A stretch of DNA of 43,858 bases from Gemmatimonadaceae bacterium. Its GTDB lineage: Bacteria > Gemmatimonadota > Gemmatimonadetes > Gemmatimonadales > Gemmatimonadaceae. The notes beneath the pieces are model-generated. The model was not told the DNA's origin. It ran no database searches and saw nothing but the letters and a program-made list of their open reading frames with translations. Positions 25,436-33,670 of this stretch are shown here, one piece after another. The stretch lies in NCBI GenBank assembly GCA_013813715.1, contig JACCRF010000086.1, positions 1 through 43,858 of the forward strand. The letters are read 5' to 3'. Each line of letters begins with the position of its first letter. The first letter of the stretch is position 1. The position numbers and the translations under genes are program-made.

Positions 25436-26776
25436 TTACCGCATACCAAACATACCCGGCATCGACGGCATTCCAAGCCGTCCGCCGCCCTGCGACATCT
25501 TTTTCATCATCTTCTGCATCTCACGGAACTGATCCAGCAGGCGGTTCACGTCGCTGATCGAACGGCCGCAGCCACGCGCAATCCGGGCGCGCCGCGACCC
25601 GTTGATGATGGTCGGATCCTTCCGTTCTTCCGGCGTCATCGAGAGCACGATCGCCTCGACGTGCCTCATCCGCTTCGGGTCCATCTTGGCCTGCTTAAGC
25701 ACTTTCGTGTTGACCCCCGGAAGCATCTTCAGCACTCCCTCGAGGGGTCCCATCTTCTCGATCTGCTTCATCGCGTGGAGGAAGTCGGTGAGGTCCATTC
25801 CCTCCTTCTTCACCTTTTTCTGGAGCCGCTTAGCCTCAGTCTCATCGAACGCCGCCTGGGCCTTTTCGACAAGAGATACGACGTCACCCATCTGGAGAAT
25901 TCGCCCCGCCATGCGGTCGGGATGGAACTCCTCGAGCGCGTCGGATTTCTCGCCGACACCGATGTACTTGATCGGCTTGTCGAGCACGCCGTAGATCGAG
26001 AGAGCGGCGCCGCCTCGCGCATCACCGTCCATCTTGGTGAGAATCACGCCGGTGATGTTGAGGGCGCTGTCGAAGCCCTGCGCGATCTTCACCGCCTCCT
26101 GTCCGGTCATGCCATCGGCAACGAACAGTATCTCGGTGGGCTTCAGTGCCTCCTTGAGGCGCCGCAGCTCATCCATCATCTCTTCGTCTATCTGGAGGCG
26201 TCCCGCCGTATCGACGATGACGACTCGATCACGGTCGCGCTTCGACTGCTCGACGCCAGCCTTGGCGATCTTGACCACGTCCTGCGTGGTACGGTCGGCG
26301 TAGACCGGCACATCGAGCTGATTACCCAGTGTCTCAAGCTGATCTATCGCCGCAGGGCGATACACGTCGGCGGCGACGAGCCGGGTCGGGCGTCCCTCTG
26401 CCTTGAGCTTGCGCGCGAGCTTCGCAGCGGTCGTCGTTTTGCCGGAGCCCTGGAGCCCCACCATCATCACGACGGTCGGAGGAACGGAGCTCAGCTTGAG
26501 CCCTTCCCTCCGCTCGCCGAGCATCGCGGCGAGCTCCTCGTGGACGATTTTGATGAGCTGCTGGGCCGGGGATACTGCGCTCAGCGCGGTGACACCGACC
26601 GCTTTCTTCTCCACCCGCTCGAGGAACTGGCGCGTGAGCTGGAAGTTGACGTCCGCTTCGAGCAGAACGCGGCGCACCTCGCGGAGCCCTTCCTTGATGT
26701 CGGATTCGCTGAGTGTTCCGCGCCCGCGCAGGCGGGCAAAGGTGACTTCGAGCTTTTCGCTGAGGTCTTCGAACAT
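25436..26776 (-). CDS. ffh: Signal recognition particle protein Ffh
   Basis: 446 aa from ATG 26774-26776. It has the N domain ([20 protein letters not shown]), then the GTPase domain with [15 protein letters not shown] (G1), [11 protein letters not shown] (G3), [11 protein letters not shown] (G4) and [14 protein letters not shown]. The methionine-rich M domain includes the SRP-RNA-binding loop region [20 protein letters not shown] and ends [12 protein letters not shown]. It targets ribosome-nascent chains to the membrane. It leads the run ffh-rpsP-rimM-trmD-rplS-rnhB. No SRP RNA gene was recognised in the window. Confidence 0.98.
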   Translation of the reverse strand: MFEDLSEKLEVTFARLRGRGTLSESDIKEGLREVRRVLLEADVNFQLTRQFLERVEKKAVGVTALSAVSPAQQLIKIVHEELAAMLGERREGLKLSSVPPTVVMMVGLQGSGKTTTAAKLARKLKAEGRPTRLVAADVYRPAAIDQLETLGNQLDVPVYADRTTQDVVKIAKAGVEQSKRDRDRVVIVDTAGRLQIDEEMMDELRRLKEALKPTEILFVADGMTGQEAVKIAQGFDSALNITGVILTKMDGDARGGAALSIYGVLDKPIKYIGVGEKSDALEEFHPDRMAGRILQMGDVVSLVEKAQAAFDETEAKRLQKKVKKEGMDLTDFLHAMKQIEKMGPLEGVLKMLPGVNTKVLKQAKMDPKRMRHVEAIVLSMTPEERKDPTIINGSRRARIARGCGRSISDVNRLLDQFREMQKMMKKMSQGGGRLGMPSMPGMFGMR

Positions 26777-26828
26777 AGTGTTGAAACTTAACCGCGAGGG
26801 GTCGATTTGATTCAATCGAGCGGGACAA

Positions 26829-26910
26829 CGGAGAGAAAAGCGTTGTCGCAGATGACACCGATGTTGCACGGATGACACATCGGTGTCATCTGTGTTAACG
26901 CTTTTCTCCG
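26829..26910. repeat. Palindromic element, copy 2, in the ffh/kinase divergent gap
   Basis: Left arm 26829-26863 and right arm 26878-26910 are near-perfect inverted repeats (CGGAGA...AAAGCGTT...CAGATGACACCGATG and its complement) around a 14-nt loop. The unit CAGATGACAC recurs in the element at 40936-41107. It lies between two divergent transcription units, so it is not an ordinary terminator. Confidence 0.85.
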
Positions 26911-27020
26911 GTGGCTCGGTGTTACCGCTTTCTCCACTGCCTCCACTTCGAGTTGCTGCTGGCACCGCATCAGCCAGCCCGGTACTTTCCTGCCCGGACT
27001 CAAACCAATCGCAAACGGAA

Positions 27021-29195
27021 TTGAATCAGCAACTGGAATCCGCCCTCGCCTCGCGCTACCGGCTCGTACGCGAACTCGGCCGGGGCGGCATGGCAACCGT
27101 ATACCTCTCCGACGACCTCCGCCACGACCGGCGGGTCGCCCTGAAAGTCCTGCACCCGGAGCTCAGCTCCGCCCTCGGCCCCGACCGCTTCCTGCGCGAG
27201 ATCAAGCTCGCCGCCCGCCTCAATCATCCGCACATAGTCCCGCTGTACGATTCGGGTGAGGCCGAAGGGTTTCTCTATTACGTGATGCCCCTGATCGAGG
27301 GTGAGTCGTTGCGCGACCGCCTCCTTCGCGACGGGCACATCCCCACCGACGAATCGCTCCAGCTCGTGCGCGGGATCGCGAGCGCGCTCGACTACGCACA
27401 CCGCCAGAACATCGTGCACCGGGACATCAAGCCCGAGAACGTGATGCTTCAGGACGGCGAGGCCCTGGTTACGGATTTCGGCATCGCGAAGGCGGTCAGT
27501 GTCGCCTCGGACGACACTCTCACGCAGACCGGAATGATGATTGGCACGCCGGCATACGTGAGCCCCGAGCAGGCCGCGGGAGAAAACGTCATCGACGGGC
27601 GGAGCGATCAGTACAGTCTGGCCTGCGTCCTGTACGAGATGCTCTCTGGACGAAAACCGTTCGCTGGTAACAACGCGCAGGCGATTCTAAGTAAGCGCTT
27701 CAGCGAGCCGGTGCCCTCGATTCACGAGGTCTTTCGCGATGCGACGCCGGAGATCGAGGCAGCTCTTCAGAAAGCACTCGCGAAGTCGAGCGACGAGCGT
27801 TTCAGCACGACCATCGATTTCGCGCGAGCCCTTGTTGCCGTGCACCTTTCGACTCCTGACGGAAGCCTCCTCACGCAGGCTGGCGCTGGGAGCGCGAAGT
27901 CGATCGCGGTCCTGCCATTTGTCAGCCAGAGCGCAGACCCCGAGGGTGAGTACTTCGCCGACGGAGTGGCGGAGGAGATCATTAACGCTCTGTCCAAGAT
28001 CAAGGCGCTGAAAGTTTCGTCGCGGACGTCGTCGTTCTCGTTCAAAGGGAAGAACGAGGATATCAGGGAGATCGGGCGAAAGCTTCAGGTTGGAACGGTG
28101 CTCGAGGGCAGTGTCCGCAAGGCAGGCAAGCGGCTGCGGGTGACGGCGCAGCTCGTGAACGCCGGCGACAACTCGCAGCTCTGGGCAGAGCGCTACGATC
28201 GCGAGCTCGAGGACGTTTTCGAGATTCAGGACGAGATCGCATCGAGCATCGTCTCGGCACTCCGGCTTGTATTGACCGAGGATGAAAAGCGGGCGATCGA
28301 GCAGGTGCCGACCGCCAACGTCGAGGCCTACGAGTTCTATCTTCGGGGACGCCAGTTCTTTCACCAGCATCGCCGCCGTGCCATGGAATTCGCCTGCCAG
28401 ATGTTCGATCAGGCCATCGAGCTCGACCCTGGCTATGCTCTCGCCCATGCGGGCGTGGCCGACTGTTGCTCGTTCCTCTTTCAATACTACGATGCGTCGG
28501 CGCAATACCTGAGACGCGCCGAGTCGGCAAGCAAGCGCGCGCTGGACCTGGCGCCGCATCTGGCGGAGGCCCACGCGTCGAGGGGGCTGGCGGTCTCCCT
28601 GACTGGGCAGTTCGACGACGCGGAGAAGGAATTCCAGAGAGCGATGCAACTCGACCCGAAGTCGTTCGAGGCAGCGTACTTTTATGGCAGAGCGTGCAAC
28701 GCAGTCGGAAAGGTGGACGAAGCCGCGAAGTGGTTCGAGCGTGCTGTCGCCGTGCGGCCCGACGATTTCGCGGCTCAGATGCTGCTCGCGAACTGCTATC
28801 ATGCACTCGAGCGGACCGACGATTCCACGCGCGCGATGCGGCGGGCCTACGACTCGGCCCGAAAGCACCTGGAGCTCAATCCCGACAACCCGCGCGCACT
28901 CTACATGGGAGCGCTGGCGCTTTCGGGGCTCGGTGAGTCGGAGCGCGCTCGCGACTGGAACCGCCGCGCGTTTCAGATGGAGCCCGATGATCCTTCGGTC
29001 CTGTACAACATCGCCTGCGTGTTCGCTCGAGAGGCGCTCGCGCCCGATGCGGTCGCCACTCTGAGCAAAGCCATTGATAAAGGGTTTGGGCACTGGCAGT
29101 GGATCGAGCACGACACCGATCTCGACTCGCTTCGCAGTGAGCCTGGATTCATCGCCCTGCTCGCGCGGAAGCCCGCGGAGTCGCACGCTGTTTAG
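27021..29195 (+). CDS. Soluble Ser/Thr kinase with TolB-N-like and TPR domains (tandem copy 1)
   Basis: 724 aa from TTG 27021. The start is chosen because the next residues (LNQQLESALASRY) align one-for-one with MHKGLESALLSRY of copy 2 and give the same length, and upstream in-frame sequence runs into the palindrome. The Hanks kinase core spans 14-280: GRGGMATVYL, VALKVL, IVHRDIKPENVML, DFGIAKA and GTPAYVSPEQAAGE, all catalytic residues present. A TolB-N/adenylate-cyclase-associated module is near 290-440 (AVLPFVSQSADPEGEYFADG, then VRKAGKRLRVTAQLV). About six TPR-like helical pairs follow, ending GHWQWIEHDTDLDSLRSEPG. No membrane segment is seen, so it should be cytosolic. It is divergent from ffh. 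Confidence 0.92.
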   Translation: MNQQLESALASRYRLVRELGRGGMATVYLSDDLRHDRRVALKVLHPELSSALGPDRFLREIKLAARLNHPHIVPLYDSGEAEGFLYYVMPLIEGESLRDRLLRDGHIPTDESLQLVRGIASALDYAHRQNIVHRDIKPENVMLQDGEALVTDFGIAKAVSVASDDTLTQTGMMIGTPAYVSPEQAAGENVIDGRSDQYSLACVLYEMLSGRKPFAGNNAQAILSKRFSEPVPSIHEVFRDATPEIEAALQKALAKSSDERFSTTIDFARALVAVHLSTPDGSLLTQAGAGSAKSIAVLPFVSQSADPEGEYFADGVAEEIINALSKIKALKVSSRTSSFSFKGKNEDIREIGRKLQVGTVLEGSVRKAGKRLRVTAQLVNAGDNSQLWAERYDRELEDVFEIQDEIASSIVSALRLVLTEDEKRAIEQVPTANVEAYEFYLRGRQFFHQHRRRAMEFACQMFDQAIELDPGYALAHAGVADCCSFLFQYYDASAQYLRRAESASKRALDLAPHLAEAHASRGLAVSLTGQFDDAEKEFQRAMQLDPKSFEAAYFYGRACNAVGKVDEAAKWFERAVAVRPDDFAAQMLLANCYHALERTDDSTRAMRRAYDSARKHLELNPDNPRALYMGALALSGLGESERARDWNRRAFQMEPDDPSVLYNIACVFAREALAPDAVATLSKAIDKGFGHWQWIEHDTDLDSLRSEPGFIALLARKPAESHAV

Positions 29196-29247
29196 AACCA
29201 GACGCAGGGGGCTGCGCCCCGCAGCGACGCAGAAGGGATGATTCGCC

Positions 29248-31422
29248 GTGCATAAGGGACTCGAATCGGCTCTCCTTTCGCGCTACAATCTCGACCGCGA
29301 GCTGGGCCGCGGCGGGATGGCGACCGTCTACCTCGCGACTGATCTTCGTCACGATCGCCGCGTCGCGCTCAAAGTGCTTCACCCCGAGCTCTCCGCATCG
29401 CTCGGCCCCGACCGGTTCCTTCGCGAGATCAAGCTCGCCGCCCGGCTCAATCATCCGCACATCATTCCACTCTTCGATTCAGGCGAGGCGGGTGGATATC
29501 TCTTCTACGTGATGCCCGTGGTCGAGGGGGAATCGCTCCGCGACCGACTGCTTCGCGAAGGACAGATCCCGCTCGATGAAGCGCTGCAAATCGTCCGCGG
29601 TGTCGCATCGGCCCTCGATTACGCTCACCGCCAGAACATCGTTCACCGCGATATCAAGCCGGAGAACGTGATGCTTCAGGACGGCGAGGCGCTGGTGATG
29701 GACTTCGGCATCGCCAAGGCGCTGAGCGCGGCCGCCGGCGACACTCTCACCCAGACCGGGATGATGGTGGGGACGCCGGCGTACGTTAGCCCCGAACAGG
29801 CCGCTGGCGAAACGATCATCGACGGACGCAGCGACCAGTACAGCCTCGCCTGCGTTCTCTATGAAATGATTGCGGGCCGAAAGCCCTTCGTGGGCGCCAC
29901 CATGCAGGCGGTTCTCTCCAAGCGCTTCAGCGAACCCGTTCCTTCGCTGCGCGCAATTCACACCGAAACGTCCGAGGAGGTGGAGACGGCCCTCGTCCGC
30001 GCCCTGTCGAAAGAGGCGACCGAGCGTTTCGCGACGACAATGGAGTTCGCGCGGGCCCTCGTCGCGACTCATTTGAGAACGCCCAACGGCAGCCCCCTGC
30101 AGCAGGGCGGAAGCAGCACCGGCAAGTCGATCGCGGTGATGCCGTTCACCAACATGAGCTCCGACCCGGAAGGGGATTTCTTCGCCGACGGAATCGCCGA
30201 GGAGATCATTACCGCGCTCTCGAAGATCAACGCACTCAAGGTCTCGTCGCGCAGCGCGTCGTTTTCCTTCAAGGGAAAGAGCGACGACATCAGCGAGATC
30301 GGACGCCGGCTGCAGGTGTCGACGATACTCGAGGGAAGCATCAGAAAGGCCGGCAAGCGCCTCCGCCTCACCGCGCAGCTCGTGAACGTCGCCAACAACG
30401 AACAGCTCTGGGCGGAGAGATACGACCGCGAGCTCGAGGACGTCTTCGAGATTCAGGACGAGATCGCCCAGAGCATCGTCGCCGCCCTCCGTGTCGTGCT
30501 CAGCGACGACGAGAAACGCGCCATCGAGCAGGTGCCGACGGCCAACGTCGAAGCCTACGGTTTCTACCTTCGCGGGCGACAGTATTTCCATCAGCACCGT
30601 CGCAAAGCGCACGAATACGCGAGGCAGATGTTCGAGAGAGCGATAGAGCTGGATCCCGACTACGCGCTCGCGTACGCCGGCATCGCGGACTGCTGCTCAT
30701 TCCTGTATCAGTACTTCTACGCCTCGCCCGCGAACCTCAAGCGCGCCGACGCGGCCAGCAGACGGGCACTCGAGCTCGCACCGAGTCTCGCCGAGGCGCA
30801 CGCGTCGCGCGGGCTCGCGGTTTCGCTCAGCAATCGCTTCGAGGAGGCGGATACTGAATTCGAGATGGCGCTGAAGCTCAACCCGAATTCATTCGAAGCC
30901 GCGTATTTCTACGCTCGTTCGTGCGTTGCGCAGGGCAGAAACGAAGACGCGGCCCGCTGGTTCGAGCGGGCAATCGCGGTAAGGCCCGACGACTACGCGG
31001 CACTGGCCCTGCTCGCCACGACTTACCTCGCGCTCGGCCGGGCCGAAGAATCCATCAAGGCGTCGCGACGGTCGTACGACAGCGCAAGAAAGCACCTCGA
31101 CCTCAATCCCGACGATCCGCGCGCGCTCTACATGGGAGCAATGTCGCTGACGTCACTCGGCGAGTCGGAAAAGGCGCGGGAATGGAATCGTCGGGCACTG
31201 GCGATGGATCCCGACGATCCCTCGGTTCTTTACAACATTGCGTGCGCTTTTGCGGTCGAGGCCCAGTCGGATGAAGCCATCGACGCGCTCGAGCGCGCGC
31301 TCGCCAACGGATTCGGACACTGGCAATGGATCGAGCACGACACCGACCTCGATTCGTTGCGCGACAATCCGCGATTCATCGAGATGCTCGCACGCAAGCC
31401 AGCCGAAATGGAGGCCGAGTAG
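29248..31422 (+). CDS. Soluble Ser/Thr kinase with TolB-N-like and TPR domains (tandem copy 2)
   Basis: 724 aa from GTG 29248, preceded by AGAAGGGA. The architecture is the same as copy 1. Glycine loop ELGRGGMATVYL is at 18-29, Lys42, the catalytic loop HRDIKPEN has Asp135, and DFGIAKAL begins at Asp152. The activation segment is TQTGMMVGTPAYVSPEQA. The TolB-N-like module starts at SIAVMPFTNMSSDPEGDFFA (about 293), with TPR repeats from about 455 to 690. Copy 3 follows one base after its stop, so copies 2 and 3 must be co-transcribed. The 52-bp gap after copy 1 contains a GC-rich GGGGCTGCGCCCC palindrome. Substrates and triggers are unknown. Confidence 0.92.
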   Translation: MHKGLESALLSRYNLDRELGRGGMATVYLATDLRHDRRVALKVLHPELSASLGPDRFLREIKLAARLNHPHIIPLFDSGEAGGYLFYVMPVVEGESLRDRLLREGQIPLDEALQIVRGVASALDYAHRQNIVHRDIKPENVMLQDGEALVMDFGIAKALSAAAGDTLTQTGMMVGTPAYVSPEQAAGETIIDGRSDQYSLACVLYEMIAGRKPFVGATMQAVLSKRFSEPVPSLRAIHTETSEEVETALVRALSKEATERFATTMEFARALVATHLRTPNGSPLQQGGSSTGKSIAVMPFTNMSSDPEGDFFADGIAEEIITALSKINALKVSSRSASFSFKGKSDDISEIGRRLQVSTILEGSIRKAGKRLRLTAQLVNVANNEQLWAERYDRELEDVFEIQDEIAQSIVAALRVVLSDDEKRAIEQVPTANVEAYGFYLRGRQYFHQHRRKAHEYARQMFERAIELDPDYALAYAGIADCCSFLYQYFYASPANLKRADAASRRALELAPSLAEAHASRGLAVSLSNRFEEADTEFEMALKLNPNSFEAAYFYARSCVAQGRNEDAARWFERAIAVRPDDYAALALLATTYLALGRAEESIKASRRSYDSARKHLDLNPDDPRALYMGAMSLTSLGESEKAREWNRRALAMDPDDPSVLYNIACAFAVEAQSDEAIDALERALANGFGHWQWIEHDTDLDSLRDNPRFIEMLARKPAEMEAE

Positions 31423-31423
31423 C

Positions 31424-33586
31424 ATGCACAAAGGCCTGGAGAACGCTCTCGCAAGATCCTACCGGCTCGATCGCGAGCTCGGCCGCGGCGGCATGGCCAC
31501 AGTCTATCTCGCCCACGACATCCGCCACAACCGCAGGGTTGCGCTCAAGGTCCTCCATCCCGATCTGGGCCACTCGATCGGGCCCGATCGCTTTCTGCGC
31601 GAGATCCAGCTCGCCGCGCAACTCAACCATCCGCACATCGTGCCGTTGTTCGATTCTGGCGAAGCAGGTGGCTATCTCTACTACGTGATGCCGGTGGTGG
31701 ATGGCGAGACGCTGCGCGACCGTCTGCTGCGCGAAGGCCAGCTCACGCTCGATGAATCCCTCCAGCTCGTGCGTGGCATCGCGTCGGCACTCGACTACGC
31801 GCACCGCCAGAACATCGTGCACCGCGACATCAAGCCCGAGAACGTGATGCTGCAGGATGGAGAGGCGGTCGTGATGGACTTCGGCATCGGCAAGGCGGTA
31901 AGCGTGGCCGCCGACGATACGCTGACTCAAACCGGAATGGTCGTCGGAACGCCGGCGTACGTCAGCCCGGAGCAGGCCGCCGGCGAGACCCGGATCGACG
32001 GCCGCAGCGATCAGTACAGCCTGGCGTGCGTCCTCTACGAGATGCTTTCCGGTAGAAAACCGTTCACCGCACCTACCGCTCAGGCGGTAATCAGCAGACG
32101 GTTCAGCGATCCAGTCCCGTCGCTTCGCGCTGTTCTCGAGTCCGCCTCCGATGAGATCGAGATCGCCGTCACGAGAGCCTTGTCGAAGGAGGCCAGCGAG
32201 CGTTTTCCCACCACGATGGAGTTCGCCCGCGCGCTGGTCGCCACCCACCTTTCGACTCCGGATGGAAGTCCGCTGCAGGCGGGCGCAGGCAAATCGATAG
32301 CGGTGCTTCCGTTCACCAACATGAGCCCGGATCCGGAAGGTGACTTCTTCGCCGACGGGATTGCCGACGAGATCATCACTGCTCTCTCAAAGGTGAAGGC
32401 GCTGAAGGTGTCATCGCGCACGTCATCTTTCACTTTCAAAGGCAAGAACGACGACATCCGCGAGATCGGGCGAAAGCTCCAGGTGTCAACGGTGCTCGAA
32501 GGGAGCATCCGCAAGTCGGGCAAACGGCTGCGCCTCAACGCGCAGCTCGTGAGCGCCGCCGACAATTCCCAGCTGTGGGCCGAGCGGTACGATCGCGAGC
32601 TGGAAGACGTGTTCGCGATTCAGGACGAGATCGCGTCGAGCATCGTCGCCGCACTCCGGGTGGTTCTGACGGAGGACGAAAAGAGGGCGATCGAGCAGGT
32701 TCCAACCGCCAACCTCGATGCCTATGAATTCTACCTTCGAGGGCGTCAATTCTTTCATCAGCACCGTCGCCGCTCTCACGAGTTCGCGCGGCAGCTCTTC
32801 GAGCGGGCGATCGAGCTCGACCCGGGGTACGCTCTCGCGCACTGCGGCGTCGCCGACTGTTGCTCGTTCCTCTACCAGTATTTCGACGCGTCGGCCGAAA
32901 ACCTCCGAAAAGCGGACACCGCCAGCAGGCGAGCGCTCGAGCTCGCTCCGCAGCTTGCCGAATCGCATGCATCGCGTGGCCTTGCCGTATCGCTGACTGG
33001 GAATTTCGAGGAGGCCGAAGGGCAGTTCCAGGAGGCGATGCGTCTCGACCCGAAGTCGTTCGAAGCCGCCTACTTCTTTGCGCGCGCATGCATGGCACAG
33101 GGCAAATCCGAGGAGGCCGCGAAATGGTTCGAGCGGGCGATCGCCGTCCGGCCGGACGACTTCGCCGCGCTCATACTGCTGTCCGGGGTGTATCACGACC
33201 TCGCGCGCCCGGACGACGCCACGCGCGCGACGCGGCGCTCTTACGACGCAGCCCGGAAGCACCTCGACCTAAATCCGGACAATCCGCGAGCCCTTTACAT
33301 GGGGGCGGCCGCCCTCTCCGCGTTGGGAGAGTCGGAGAAAGCGCGCGAATGGGTGCGGCGAGCGAGAGACATGGAGCCGGACGACCCGTCGGTCCTCTAC
33401 AACGTCGCCTGCGTGTACGCGATGGAGAAAATGCCTGCTGAAGGAATCGCGGCCCTTACCAAGGCCATCGACCACGGTTTCGGCCACTGGAAGTGGATCG
33501 AGCACGATTCAACCCTCGACCCGCTGCGCTCCGAGCCCGGCTTCGATCTTCTACTGTCGCGGAAATCCGTCGACAGCCCGTCGTGA
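31424..33586 (+). CDS. Soluble Ser/Thr kinase with TolB-N-like and TPR domains (tandem copy 3)
   Basis: 720 aa from ATG 31424. An upstream in-frame extension exists but overlaps copy 2 and has no homology. The kinase motifs are intact: RELGRGGMATVYLAHDIRH, HRDIKPENVML, DFGIGKAVS and GTPAYVSPEQAAGE. The TolB-N-like block begins SIAVLPFTNMSPDPEGDFFA, and the TPR tail ends GHWKWIEHDSTLDPLRSEPG. The glycine in DFGIGKA, where the others have DFGIAKA, is a small lineage difference. The three copies are close in sequence throughout, with most variation in the linker after the kinase domain and in the extreme C-terminus. Lon follows on the same strand 84 bp later. Confidence 0.92.
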   Translation: MHKGLENALARSYRLDRELGRGGMATVYLAHDIRHNRRVALKVLHPDLGHSIGPDRFLREIQLAAQLNHPHIVPLFDSGEAGGYLYYVMPVVDGETLRDRLLREGQLTLDESLQLVRGIASALDYAHRQNIVHRDIKPENVMLQDGEAVVMDFGIGKAVSVAADDTLTQTGMVVGTPAYVSPEQAAGETRIDGRSDQYSLACVLYEMLSGRKPFTAPTAQAVISRRFSDPVPSLRAVLESASDEIEIAVTRALSKEASERFPTTMEFARALVATHLSTPDGSPLQAGAGKSIAVLPFTNMSPDPEGDFFADGIADEIITALSKVKALKVSSRTSSFTFKGKNDDIREIGRKLQVSTVLEGSIRKSGKRLRLNAQLVSAADNSQLWAERYDRELEDVFAIQDEIASSIVAALRVVLTEDEKRAIEQVPTANLDAYEFYLRGRQFFHQHRRRSHEFARQLFERAIELDPGYALAHCGVADCCSFLYQYFDASAENLRKADTASRRALELAPQLAESHASRGLAVSLTGNFEEAEGQFQEAMRLDPKSFEAAYFFARACMAQGKSEEAAKWFERAIAVRPDDFAALILLSGVYHDLARPDDATRATRRSYDAARKHLDLNPDNPRALYMGAAALSALGESEKAREWVRRARDMEPDDPSVLYNVACVYAMEKMPAEGIAALTKAIDHGFGHWKWIEHDSTLDPLRSEPGFDLLLSRKSVDSPS

Positions 33587-33670
33587 GAATCAGGTCCCGG
33601 CGCTCCGCCGATTCCGTCAGAGCCTCAAGCGAAAACGTGGCGACCCCGCCGGCTCCCTGTAACTTGGAGC

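Noticed and set aside
27687-29186. 499-aa open frame antisense to the first kinase (and similar ones at 29479-30612 and 31376-32248)
   Set aside because: Parallel shadow frames occur opposite each kinase copy because the copies are homologous. None shows a start, ribosome site or domain.
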